38,974 nt of DNA from a virus: positions 1 through 38,974 of the IMG/VR virus record IMGVR_UViG_3300026116_000023; one strand, given 5' to 3'. The notes under the pieces are model-generated. The model saw only the letters and a list, made by a program, of their open reading frames with translations. It had not been told where the DNA came from and ran no database searches. Within the stretch, counting starts at the first letter, position 1, and each line of letters begins with the position of its first letter. The position numbers were made by a program, and so were the translations under genes. Shown here one piece after another: positions 1 to 6,508 of this stretch.

Positions 1-60
1 CATCTAGTCCGTATATCTCGGATGATTGCCAACCTTAATGGCGTAGCTTGGCCGGAATAA
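1..60 (+). CDS. 3' end of small hypothetical gene (complete copy at 38735-38935)
   Basis: The last 19 codons and TAA stop of the 66-residue gene are repeated at the right end of the window. The reading frame begins at base 1. It is partial only because the circle was cut here. Confidence 0.8.
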   Translation, partial: HLVRISRMIANLNGVAWPE

Positions 61-99
61 CAACCCGCCCTTCGGGGCATCACCTGGAGAATCAATCAT
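61..99 (+). promoter_or_regulatory. UUCG-capped hairpin plus ribosome-binding site
   Basis: GCCC (67-70), the tetraloop TTCG (71-74) and GGGC (75-78) form a short very stable hairpin. It is followed by CTGGAGA, a Shine-Dalgarno sequence, seven bases before the ATG at 98. There is no T-run, so this looks like an RNA-stabilising or processing hairpin rather than a full terminator. The same layout recurs before several other genes of this phage. Confidence 0.5.
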
Positions 100-181
100 G
101 TGGACCAAAATCAAAGCAGCGTGGCGCTGGCTCACCGCGCCAATGACCGACGAAGAAAAAGCGGAAATGCAGATATGGTGA
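98..181 (+). CDS. Very small hypothetical protein (27 aa)
   Basis: An ATG with a good Shine-Dalgarno sequence (CTGGAGA) opens a 27-codon frame. The N-terminal half is basic and Trp-rich (WTKIKAAWRWL, an amphipathic helix) and the C-terminal half is acidic. Its stop overlaps the start of the HTH gene at 175, as in translational coupling. The family is not recognised. The short length keeps confidence moderate, but the ribosome-binding site and the coupling both support expression. Confidence 0.5.
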   Translation: MWTKIKAAWRWLTAPMTDEEKAEMQIW

Positions 182-372
182 CAAGAGAAGAAATCCGGGC
201 CGCGCGCATCGCCGCCGGCCTGACGCAGGCCGAAGCCGGGCGCATATGCTACATGAGCGAGCGCGGCTGGCAGGACATCGAGCGCGGCGTTCGCGAGGTG
301 AAGGGCTCGAATAGGGCCAACTGGGAGTTGTTTTTGATCCGTACCAAGACGGCGCGCAAGAGCGCCAAATAA
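175..372 (+). CDS. Small helix-turn-helix DNA-binding protein
   Basis: This 65-residue protein has a Cro/CI-like (XRE) helix-turn-helix, with segments IRAARIAAGLTQAEAG and MSERGWQDIERG. The invariant-like Gln after the turn and the 'W..IE.G' end match the family. I start it at the ATG at 175, which overlaps the previous stop. The in-frame ATG at 100 lies inside the preceding small gene and lacks its own ribosome-binding site. It is probably a transcriptional regulator acting on phage promoters. It follows the early genes that cross the circle junction. Its operator is unknown. Confidence 0.7.
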   Translation: MVTREEIRAARIAAGLTQAEAGRICYMSERGWQDIERGVREVKGSNRANWELFLIRTKTARKSAK

Positions 373-386
373 CCAAGGGGGATGAG

Positions 387-689
387 ATGGACAAGTTTCT
401 GACCGAAGAGGGCCTCAACCTGATCAGTGTTCTGCTGGTGCTGGGTGTCGCTGGCTACTGTTTCTGTGCATGGCTTTGGCACCGCATGGAGGAGGACGAC
501 GCTCTGTGGCTGGCTGCGAACGAGCTCGACACTGAGCCGCTGCCGTTCGATCCTGACCCAGTGCACATCAAGCAGGTGTTGGGCGACATTGAAGCCTTGC
601 GCAGCCCGCTCAAGCAGTACCGCAACATGCAGGGTGCAGCGCAGGCAGACCCATACGTGCCGCACATCAGCGATGTGAGAATGCCATGA
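387..689 (+). CDS. Small membrane-anchored hypothetical protein
   Basis: This is a 100-residue protein with one N-terminal membrane helix (about residues 9-31, LISVLLVLGVAGYCFCAWLW), followed by an acidic cytoplasmic or periplasmic tail. The start ATG follows AAGGGGGATGAG, a strong Shine-Dalgarno sequence. It sits between an HTH regulator and a run of tightly coupled small genes. No family is recognised. A role at the host membrane is inferred only from topology. Confidence 0.65.
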   Translation: MDKFLTEEGLNLISVLLVLGVAGYCFCAWLWHRMEEDDALWLAANELDTEPLPFDPDPVHIKQVLGDIEALRSPLKQYRNMQGAAQADPYVPHISDVRMP

Positions 690-772
690 TCGCCGCCAGG
701 ATCGCCCGCATTGCGGAAATCGAGTACAGCATGCTGATGATGCGCATCCGTGCGCTGCTGGAGGCGCTATGA
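686..772 (+). CDS. Very small hypothetical protein (28 aa)
   Basis: A 28-codon frame overlaps the end of the previous gene by four bases (ATGA) and ends by ATGA overlap with the gene at 769. The peptide is a single amphipathic, Arg/Ile/Leu-rich helix. Coupled starts on both sides make it likely to be translated. Its function is unknown. Confidence 0.45.
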   Translation: MIAARIARIAEIEYSMLMMRIRALLEAL

Positions 773-1080
773 ACGACCGCGAACTGTTAGAGCTAGCTGC
801 CAAGGCGGCCGGATATAGTTTTTTCTATTTGGATGATCTGGAGCCGCATATTCATTCCAAGGAGAGGGGAACTGAATATTGGAACCCGCTCACCGGCGAC
901 GGCGACCGCCTCCGCCTGATCCGCGCCTTGAAGATGAACATCGACTATGCCGACTGCGGCGTGAGCGCGCGCTACAACTTCGACCGGCATCTGGCGCAGG
1001 AATGGTGGGGTGGTGATGAGGGCGACGAAGCGCATGCCGTGCTGCGCGTGGCTGCCGCAATCGGAAAGGCCATGCCATGA
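769..1080 (+). CDS. Conserved phage hypothetical protein
   Basis: This 103-residue soluble protein opens with ELLELAAKAAG and contains WNPLTGDGDRLRLIRAL. Both are recognisable blocks of a conserved hypothetical family found in phages of Burkholderiales and Pseudomonas. No catalytic motif is visible. Both ends are ATGA-coupled to neighbours (772 upstream, 1077 downstream), placing it in one polycistronic unit. Its function is unknown. Confidence 0.75.
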   Translation: MNDRELLELAAKAAGYSFFYLDDLEPHIHSKERGTEYWNPLTGDGDRLRLIRALKMNIDYADCGVSARYNFDRHLAQEWWGGDEGDEAHAVLRVAAAIGKAMP

Positions 1081-1412
1081 TGGAATTTATCCACCTTCTG
1101 GCGATGTTGACTTTTGCGCACGCACTGGCCGACTATCCTTTGCAGGGACCTTTTTTGTCTGAGGCAAAGAACCGTAACACGTCGCTGGGCAAGATGTTTT
1201 GGCCGCATGCGCTGGGTGCGCACTCGGTCATCCATGGCGGGTTTGTGCTGTTACTGACAGGATCCCTTGTGCTTACTTTGGCCGAAACAGTGATCCATGC
1301 CGTTACGGACTGGCTGAAATGTGAGGGGCACATTGGGCTCAATACTGATCAGGCAATCCACATCGGCTGCAAGATACTTTGGGCGGTCATATCAACATGG
1401 GGACTGACATAA
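1077..1412 (+). CDS. DUF3307-like membrane protein
   Basis: This 111-residue integral membrane protein begins with a helix ending in HALADYPLQG. That His-x-x-Ala-Asp-x-x-Leu-Gln signature fits the DUF3307 family of small phage and bacterial membrane proteins. Further hydrophobic segments lie near residues 47-75 and 95-110, with a conserved-looking HAVTDWLKCEGH between them. The biochemical role of the family is unknown. It overlaps both neighbours by one to four bases. Confidence 0.7.
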   Translation: MMEFIHLLAMLTFAHALADYPLQGPFLSEAKNRNTSLGKMFWPHALGAHSVIHGGFVLLLTGSLVLTLAETVIHAVTDWLKCEGHIGLNTDQAIHIGCKILWAVISTWGLT

Positions 1413-1615
1413 TGGCACACGATAACCGCCTGCTGCACCACCTGCGCGCCCAGCAGCTCCAGGCCCTGGCGCGCATCGTGCACGAACTGGCGCCGCCAGA
1501 CGCCGAGGCAGTGCGCCGCTACGCCGCTCTGGCCGGCCAGCTCTACGACACCCGCAACCTGTCCGACAAGTCGCTGGAAGAGGTCGATACGATAGCCGGG
1601 AGGTACTTCCAATGA
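1412..1615 (+). CDS. Small helical hypothetical protein
   Basis: The start is taken at the ATG at 1412, which overlaps the previous TAA (TAATG), giving 67 residues. An upstream in-frame ATG lies inside the preceding gene. The protein is Leu/Ala/Arg-rich and predicted all helical (LLHHLRAQQLQALARIV). No family is recognised. Confidence 0.6.
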   Translation: MAHDNRLLHHLRAQQLQALARIVHELAPPDAEAVRRYAALAGQLYDTRNLSDKSLEEVDTIAGRYFQ

Positions 1616-1680
1616 CGACAGAGGAGCATGAGCGCGCGCGGCGTGAGCTGGGGTTCCCTAGCAAAGGGGCGGGGCGATGA
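1612..1680 (+). CDS. Very small hypothetical protein (22 aa)
   Basis: A 22-codon frame starts by ATGA overlap with the upstream gene and ends by ATGA overlap with the next one. The peptide is charged (TTEEHERARRELG). It may serve mainly to couple translation of its neighbours. Its function is unknown. Confidence 0.4.
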   Translation: MTTEEHERARRELGFPSKGAGR

Positions 1681-1874
1681 GCGACGAAAAGAAGGTATTG
1701 GCGATCCGCCCCGGGATAGTGCCTGAAGCGAAAGACGTCAAGTTCATTAATTCGTTGCTCTTTGATCGCGTTTTGCAGGTGGTTGACGGGCCTGATTTCG
1801 ATACTATGACGATCGCCGCCGCAGTTGGTGTGATGGAGATGGTGAAGCACCATATTTTGACGCGGCAGGATTGA
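1677..1874 (+). CDS. Small hypothetical protein
   Basis: This 65-residue soluble protein is the last gene of the rightward block that crosses the circle junction. GGGGCGGGGCG lies just before its ATG. No motif is recognised. Its stop codon overlaps the -35 box of the promoter that drives the downstream non-coding RNA. Confidence 0.6.
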   Translation: MSDEKKVLAIRPGIVPEAKDVKFINSLLFDRVLQVVDGPDFDTMTIAAAVGVMEMVKHHILTRQD

Positions 1875-1898
1875 CTCGGCCGCAAGCTGGTGTAGAAT
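1871..1898 (+). promoter_or_regulatory. Sigma70-type promoter of the tRNA-like non-coding RNA
   Basis: TTGACT at 1871-1876 and TAGAAT at 1893-1898 are separated by 16 bp, with five of six matches to the consensus in each box. Transcription would start near 1905, at the beginning of a region with no gene. It is the best promoter upstream of the late block. Confidence 0.6.
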
Positions 1899-2073
1899 CA
1901 AGGTTCTCGCTGCCGCCCGCATAGGCCTACCCCACAGATGGAAGCCCATTATTGCCGACGGCGGCGAGACTGGCTCCGACCGAGTAGATAGGTCGGAGCG
2001 GTCAACGTAAGAAGCCGCGCACCGCAAGAGAGCGCTGGGAGAGGCAACTCCCAAGATCAACAGGAGCAACACA

Positions 2074-2143
2074 GGTGCGGTCGCGGGTCCGATTCCCGCC
2101 GTCCTAGGCCACCAGGACGAGCGCTCAGATGGCGAGCGGCACC
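2074..2143 (+). tRNA. Circularly permuted tRNA-like cloverleaf
   Basis: All four tRNA helices are present, but with the 3' half first. The anticodon-stem 3' strand GGTGC (2074-2078) is followed by a GGTC variable loop and the T-arm GCGGG-TCCGATT-CCCGC (2083-2099). The acceptor 3' strand CGTCCT (2100-2105) and a short linker come next. Then follow the acceptor 5' strand AGGACG (2114-2119), the D-arm GCTC-AGATGGC-GAGC (2123-2137), one base, and the anticodon-stem 5' strand GCACC (2139-2143). The D-loop keeps A14, G15 and GG18-19. No normal anticodon loop with U33 can be formed from the flanks, and T-loop U55 is C. It may therefore be a tRNA mimic rather than a decoding tRNA. The identity of the amino acid is unknown. 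Confidence 0.55.
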
Positions 2144-2170
2144 AAATAGTTTTAAATCTCGCAAGAGACG

Positions 2171-2309
2171 CCACACAAAGAGGTAATTGATAAGTTGGCT
2201 TGGGGCGTAGGGCCAGCATCACGGCGATGTGCAGCAACAGCGAAAACGCGTAAGTAGCTGGGGCGTAAGTCTTGGGGTTCGAGTCCCCGCCAATTATCTC
2301 TTTGTGTGG
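2171..2309 (+). ncRNA. tRNA-like module enclosed by a 19-bp helix
   Basis: CCACACAAAGAGGTAATTG (2171-2189) pairs with 2291-2309 in 18 Watson-Crick pairs and one G-U. At its inner end the helix doubles as a tRNA-like acceptor stem, directly after a consensus T-arm (stem GGGG/CCCC, loop TTCGAGT, 2274-2288). In place of a D-arm is GTTGGC/GCCAGC (2194-2199 with 2212-2217) with a G-rich 12-nt loop. The region where an anticodon arm should be holds CAGC/GCTG around a GCG-AAAA-CGC hairpin. No canonical cloverleaf fits. Confidence 0.5.
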
Positions 2310-2341
2310 TGCAATGCGCAGTGATGATGCGCGCGCGTGGA

Positions 2342-2409
2342 GCTAAGGTGCATAGCGGCTATGGCCGACTTGTAGCAACGACTGGGCTGGTTCGACTCCG
2401 GCTTGCCTC
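2342..2409 (+). ncRNA. Third tRNA-like module (D-arm-like, anticodon-like and T-arm)
   Basis: GCTA-AGGTGCA-TAGC (2342-2356) resembles a D-arm. GCTAT/GTAGC (2358-2362 with 2372-2376) closes a 9-nt loop. GCTGG-TTCGACT-CCGGC (2386-2402) is a consensus T-arm. The seven bases after it, TTGCCTC, find no partner just 5' of the D-arm. They are perfectly complementary to GAGGCAA at 2041-2047, whose last six bases lie in a hairpin loop. A degenerate tRNA is an alternative reading. Confidence 0.4.
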
Positions 2410-2537
2410 GCAGGCTAATAGATGACGCCTCGGGAAGCCGGGATCATCTCCGGTGCACCACTTCAGTTTCATCGCATTAGCCTTGGGAGGATTAGCCGGA
2501 AGTCATCCGCCGGCGGTTTGAACCGAAGCATGACCTT

Positions 2538-2563
2538 TGACCAGCTCAGGCTGGTCTTTTTTT
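2538..2563 (+). terminator. Rho-independent terminator of the non-coding RNA
   Basis: GACCAGC, loop TCAG and GCTGGTC form a perfect 7-bp stem followed by seven T residues. It separates the non-coding RNA from the terminase genes. Confidence 0.85.
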
Positions 2564-2573
2564 GCCCAATGCG

Positions 2574-2581
2574 TGTAGAAT
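2574..2581 (+). promoter_or_regulatory. Possible -10 element upstream of the late genes
   Basis: TGTAGAAT at 2574-2581 repeats the GTGTAGAAT seen at the promoter near 1890 and lies between a terminator and the first late gene. No good -35 box is present at the usual distance, so it could need a phage activator. This is a weak call. Confidence 0.25.
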
Positions 2582-2634
2582 TGCCATGACTCAACCAACA
2601 GGCGGAACAATCCCAAGGGAACTCCGAACACATC

Positions 2635-3063
2635 ATGGCTCGGCCCAGCAAGTTCAAAGAGGAATTCATCAAGCAGGCGACGAAACTATGTCGCATTGGC
2701 GCAACAGATGCGGAGGTTGCTGATTTCTTCGGCATCGATGTCCGCACGCTCTACCGATGGAAGAATGAAAGTGAGCAATTTTGTCAGGCCCTAAAGGCTG
2801 GCAAGGTGGAAGCGGATGAACGAGTAGAGCGCAGCCTCTTCGCTAGAGCCCTAGGTTACGAGCATCCGGAAATTGATATTCGCGTAGTCGACAAAGAAAT
2901 CGTCCAGACGCCGATTATCAAGCACTATCCCCCTGATACGACGGCTGCGATCTTCTGGCTGAAGAATCGCAAGCCGGCTGAGTGGCGCGACCGCCAGGAG
3001 ATCGAGCATGCTGGCACTGTCGAGTTCACAAAGATCACGCGCCAAATCATCAAGCCAAAATGA
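2635..3063 (+). CDS. terS: Terminase small subunit
   Basis: The small subunit recognises the packaging site and delivers DNA to the large terminase. The 142-residue protein starts with a homeodomain-like helix-turn-helix (about residues 18-44: ATDAEVADFFGIDVRTLYRW). The rest of the protein is charged and contains FWLKNRKPAEWRDR, a motif common in this small-terminase family. It is the first gene of the late block and overlaps the large subunit by ATGA at 3060. This adjacency is the strongest contextual support. Confidence 0.85.
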   Translation: MARPSKFKEEFIKQATKLCRIGATDAEVADFFGIDVRTLYRWKNESEQFCQALKAGKVEADERVERSLFARALGYEHPEIDIRVVDKEIVQTPIIKHYPPDTTAAIFWLKNRKPAEWRDRQEIEHAGTVEFTKITRQIIKPK

Positions 3064-4286
3064 GTGAGCTCATCCTGCAGACTGCTGAAGTGTTCGAGCC
3101 TTTGCTGCATCCTGCTCGATACAAGGGTGGCCACGGCGGCCGAGGTAGCGGAAAGTCGCATTTCTTCGCCGAGATGCTGATCGAGGAGCACATTCGAGAG
3201 CGCATGGATTCGGTTTGCCTGCGCGAGATACAGAAGTCCCTGAAGTTCTCTGTCAAGAAGCTGCTCGAAACCAAGATTGAGGCCATGAACGCGGGCGCCT
3301 ATTTCGAGGTGCAAGACGCCGTGATAAAGGCGAAGAACGGCGGCATCTGCATGTTCCAAGGCATGCAGGACCACACCAATGATTCGATTAAGTCGCTCGA
3401 AGGGTTCAAGCGCGCGTGGTTCGAGGAGGCGCAGACTGCCACGCAGCGCAGCCTAGACCTGTTGCGCCCCACCTTGCGAGCACCAGGAAGCGAACTGTGG
3501 TTCAGTTGGAACCCTCGCTTTGCTACGGATCCTGTCGATGTTCTATTACGAGGTGAGAACCCACCGCCTGGCGCCGTCGTGGTTGAGTCGAACTACATGG
3601 ATAACCCGTGGTGCCCGCAAGAGCTGCTAGACGAGATGGCTTATGATAGGGCGCGCGACCCAGAGAAGTACCGTCATATTTGGTTGGGCCAGTACGAGAC
3701 GAACAGTGAGGCGCGCGTATTCAAAAACTGGAAGGTCGAGGAGTTCGAGCGGCCCGCAGGCACAGTTCACCGGCTGGGCGCCGACTGGGGCTTCTCGGTC
3801 GATCCTTCGGTATTGGTGCGCTGCGATATCGAAGGGCGGCGCCTCTATGTCGACTATGAGGCGTACATGGTGGGCTGTGAGATTGACCAGCTTCCCGACC
3901 TTTTCGACCGCGTGCCAGACTCGCGCAAGTGGTTCATCACTGCCGATAGCGCACGTCCGGAGACAATCAGCTATATGCGACGCCACGGCTTCCCGAAGAT
4001 CAATCCAGCTCAGAAGGGCGCTAAATCGGTCGAGGAAGGTATCGAGTTCCTCAAGTCGTACGACATCATCGTCCATCCACGCTGTGTTCATACGATCGAT
4101 GAGTTGACGCTGTACCGCTACAAGACCGATCCGCTGACTGGGCTCGTCTTGCCGCTGCTGGAGGACAAGAAAAACCACGTGATAGATTCCTTGCGCTACG
4201 CCTGCGAGGCCGCCAGGAAAGCGAAGAAACCCGCACCACCAGCGGCGCCGCGACAGCATGCCGCCGCTGGTGGTTGGATGGGCTAG
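3060..4286 (+). CDS. terL: Terminase large subunit (packaging ATPase and nuclease)
   Basis: This motor translocates DNA into the prohead and cuts it. I start at the ATG at 3060, overlapping the small-subunit stop, giving 408 residues. Walker A is GGRGSGKS (26-33). The Walker B/catalytic Glu segment is RAWFEEAQ (118-125) and the coupling motif is ELWFSWNP (145-152). The C-terminal RNase H-like nuclease shows the acidic residues Asp242 (GADWG), Asp296 (TADSA) and Asp376 (HVIDSLRY). Length and motif order are normal for the headful-type terminases that accompany P22-like portals. Confidence 0.95.
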   Translation: MSELILQTAEVFEPLLHPARYKGGHGGRGSGKSHFFAEMLIEEHIRERMDSVCLREIQKSLKFSVKKLLETKIEAMNAGAYFEVQDAVIKAKNGGICMFQGMQDHTNDSIKSLEGFKRAWFEEAQTATQRSLDLLRPTLRAPGSELWFSWNPRFATDPVDVLLRGENPPPGAVVVESNYMDNPWCPQELLDEMAYDRARDPEKYRHIWLGQYETNSEARVFKNWKVEEFERPAGTVHRLGADWGFSVDPSVLVRCDIEGRRLYVDYEAYMVGCEIDQLPDLFDRVPDSRKWFITADSARPETISYMRRHGFPKINPAQKGAKSVEEGIEFLKSYDIIVHPRCVHTIDELTLYRYKTDPLTGLVLPLLEDKKNHVIDSLRYACEAARKAKKPAPPAAPRQHAAAGGWMG

Positions 4287-4298
4287 CCCGATTCCTGA

Positions 4299-4327
4299 TT
4301 GCATTGTTTAAGGAAAAGGCATAATAT
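4299..4327 (+). promoter_or_regulatory. Candidate promoter upstream of the portal gene
   Basis: TTGCAT (4299-4304) and TAATAT (4322-4327) are spaced by 17 bp in the 80-bp gap between terminase and portal, the only sizeable gap in this part of the late block. Confidence 0.4.
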
Positions 4328-4366
4328 CGCGAAAATCCCACCGCATTACCCTGATTGGCGCGAACA

Positions 4367-6508
4367 ATGACCACGAAAAAAGATGATGATCTGATCATTG
4401 AGGCGCGCGAGGCTTTCAACCTTTGCCGTGACAAAGAGGATCTGAATCGCCAAAACTGGATAGATGACGTCCGTTTCGCCCGTTTGGGCGAGCAATGGCC
4501 TGAAGAAATTCGCCAGCAACGCCAGCGCGAAGGGCGCCCCTGTCTCACCATCAATCGCCTACCAGCCTTCATCCGCCAAGTCACCAACGACGCCCGCCAG
4601 AACACGCCTAGCATCAAATTCCACCCTGTGGGCGACGGCGCCGACCAGGAAACAGCGAAGATCCTAGACGGCTTAGCCCGCAACATCGAATACACCAGCA
4701 ATGCCGATGTCGCCTATGACAACGCGCTCGACAACGCCGTGACGGGCGGCTTCGGCTACTTCCGCATCAGCACTGACTATGCTGGTGACGACGTCTTCGA
4801 CCAAGACATCTGCATCGAGGTCATCAAGAACCCGCTGACGGTATATGGCGACCCGATGTCATGCGCGGCCGACTCTGCCGACTGGAACGTGTGCTTCGTC
4901 ACCGAGATGTACAGCAACAAGGAATTCAAGCGCAAGTGGCCCAAAGCCCAATTGGTGGACTGGGAAGCCGACAGCCGCGACGGCGCTGACTGGTTCCGAA
5001 AGGATGAAGTGCGTGTTGCCGAGTGGTGGAGGCGCGAGGAAGTCCCTGCCACCCTAGTTAAGCTGAGCAATGACGCGGTGATGTTGGAAGAGCAATACGA
5101 AGAGAACCGTGACTTCTTCGACATGTTGCAGGTGTCCGTCACCGACACGCGCCCGACGAAGACCATGAAGGTAACGCAGCGCATCATTAGCGGCGCCGAG
5201 GTGCTTGAGACGAACGACTGGGCCGGGAAGTACATCCCGATCGTACCGGTTTACGGCGATGAAGTGGTGGTTGACGGAGAGCGCCATTTCCTATCGCTGG
5301 TGCGCTTTGCCAAGGATCCGCAACAGATGCTGAATTTCTGGCGCACGGCCAGTACCGAGCTCGTCGCTCTGGCGCCGAAGACTCCGTTTATCGGCGCTGT
5401 CGGCCAATTCGCCACTGACTCCGTCAAGTGGCAGAGCGCCAACACGGTCAGCTACTCGCATATCGAGTACGACGCAATCGAGATTAACGGCGTCAACGTG
5501 CCTCCACCGCAGCGCCAGCCGTTCGCTGGGCCGCCGGCCGGCGCGCTGCAAGAGGCCATCAACGCATCGGACGACATGAAGTCGATCATGGGTATATTCG
5601 ATGCCTCGTTGGGCGCCCAATCGAACGAGACGAGCGGCAAGGCCATTCTGGCGCGCCAGCGCGAGGGCGACGTCAGTACCTTCAACTTTACCGACAACCT
5701 ATCGCGCGCCATCCGCCACGCCGGCAGGATCCTGTGCGACATGATCCCTAAGGTCTACAGCGGGCCACGGATGCTGCGCGTGATCCACGAAGACGGCACC
5801 AATCAGCAAGTGCCGGTCAACGGGCAGCAGCCACCTCCACCGCAGCAACAGGGGCAAATGGACCAGCAGCAGGACGCCCAGAACGTCGCCCGGGTGTTCG
5901 ACCTGACCGCTGGCAAGTACGATGTCACGTGTGAAACTGGTCCGAGCTACACCACGCGCCGCGAGGAAGCTGCAAGTCAGATCATCGAGTTCATGCGCGC
6001 CGTTCCCGCTTCGGCAGCGCTCATCGGCGATCTGCTGGCGAAGAACCTGGACTGGCCGGGCGCCGAAGAGATTGCCGAACGACTCAAGAAAATGTTGCCG
6101 CCGCAATTGCAGGGCCAGAGCCCTGAAGCGCAGGCGATGCAGCAACAGGTTCAGCAGCTCACGCAGCAGTTGCAACAAGCTGTTCAGCAGCTCAACGACA
6201 AACAGGCCGACCGCGACGTGGACAAGGAAAAAGTCAACGTCGACAAGCGCAAAGCCGATATCGACGCCTACAAGGCCGAAACCGACAGGATGGCAGCATT
6301 GGGCCTTCAGGCATCGCCTGAGTTCGCCGCGTCACTTGGCATGCAGGTCACGCAATCGGCGCTCAACGGGCCGGATATCACGCCTGGAGGCCAGCCGTCA
6401 CAGCAACAGCAGATGCCCCCACAGCCTCCGCAAGTTCCACCAAACCAGATGCAGCAAGAACAACCGCAACCCATGCCGCAAGGCGCCCCACCTGAAGGAA
6501 TGATGTAA
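4367..6508 (+). CDS. Portal protein (P22-like)
   Basis: The dodecameric portal forms the DNA channel at the packaging vertex. The 713-residue size and the N-terminal block around RPCLTINRLPAFIRQVTND followed by GGFGYFRI fit the P22-like portal family (large podovirus portals). The C-terminal 200 residues are a long Gln-rich coiled coil (QQQVQQLTQQLQQAVQQL), a charged linker and a Pro/Gln/Met-rich tail, probably the internal barrel and a flexible end. The start is the ATG at 4367. A TTG at 4355 is an alternative. The stop overlaps the next ATG (TAATG). Confidence 0.9.
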   Translation: MTTKKDDDLIIEAREAFNLCRDKEDLNRQNWIDDVRFARLGEQWPEEIRQQRQREGRPCLTINRLPAFIRQVTNDARQNTPSIKFHPVGDGADQETAKILDGLARNIEYTSNADVAYDNALDNAVTGGFGYFRISTDYAGDDVFDQDICIEVIKNPLTVYGDPMSCAADSADWNVCFVTEMYSNKEFKRKWPKAQLVDWEADSRDGADWFRKDEVRVAEWWRREEVPATLVKLSNDAVMLEEQYEENRDFFDMLQVSVTDTRPTKTMKVTQRIISGAEVLETNDWAGKYIPIVPVYGDEVVVDGERHFLSLVRFAKDPQQMLNFWRTASTELVALAPKTPFIGAVGQFATDSVKWQSANTVSYSHIEYDAIEINGVNVPPPQRQPFAGPPAGALQEAINASDDMKSIMGIFDASLGAQSNETSGKAILARQREGDVSTFNFTDNLSRAIRHAGRILCDMIPKVYSGPRMLRVIHEDGTNQQVPVNGQQPPPPQQQGQMDQQQDAQNVARVFDLTAGKYDVTCETGPSYTTRREEAASQIIEFMRAVPASAALIGDLLAKNLDWPGAEEIAERLKKMLPPQLQGQSPEAQAMQQQVQQLTQQLQQAVQQLNDKQADRDVDKEKVNVDKRKADIDAYKAETDRMAALGLQASPEFAASLGMQVTQSALNGPDITPGGQPSQQQQMPPQPPQVPPNQMQQEQPQPMPQGAPPEGMM

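Larger units (their letters stand above)
1..99. repeat. Terminal direct repeat, left copy
   Basis: Bases 1-99 are identical to 38876-38974. An exact overlap of 99 nt at contig ends is typical of a circular molecule assembled with a k-mer graph, so it is more likely an assembly overlap than a biological terminal repeat. It carries the end of one small gene, a UUCG hairpin and the ribosome-binding site of the next gene. Confidence 0.9.
1905..2561 (+). ncRNA. Large structured non-coding RNA with tRNA-like modules
   Basis: About 650 nt lie between a promoter (1871-1898) and a rho-independent terminator (2538-2561) without a convincing coding frame. Local helices are numerous. They include CTCCGACC/GGTCGGAG closing a 9-nt loop, GGGAG/CTCCC around loop AGGCAA (2037-2052), TCTC-GCAA-GAGA with a GNRA loop, and a 19-bp helix (2171-2189 with 2291-2309). 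Three T-arm motifs occur: GGTCCGATTCC near 2086, GGTTCGAGTCC near 2276 and GGTTCGACTCC near 2389. GGTGC occurs four times. Large phage-encoded RNAs that contain tRNAs, such as GOLLD, are known. Whether this is one cannot be told by eye. Alternatives are a decayed tRNA cluster or a permuted tRNA precursor. Confidence 0.6.

Noticed and set aside
1924-2114. Linear tRNA with acceptor GGCCTA/TAGGCC followed by ACCA
   Set aside because: Four extra bases separate the T-arm from this acceptor strand and about 145 nt separate the halves. No D-arm or anticodon arm fits. The permuted pairing explains more helices.
1392-2237. Long minus-strand open frame (281 codons) over the small genes and the tRNA-like region
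   Set aside because: It lies antisense to several coupled small genes and to the structured RNA, is Arg/Ala/Pro-rich like other GC-driven shadow frames, and has no ribosome-binding site.
2316-2332. GCGCA-GTGATGA-TGCGC, which resembles an anticodon arm for anticodon GAT
   Set aside because: No D-arm or T-arm lies at the right distance on either side, and position 37 would be G. It may be only a local hairpin.
1885-2470. Permuted group I or group II intron around the tRNA halves
   Set aside because: I could not find the conserved group I core elements (P7 strands of the AGACT/AGTCC type) or a group II domain V. An Infernal search would settle it.
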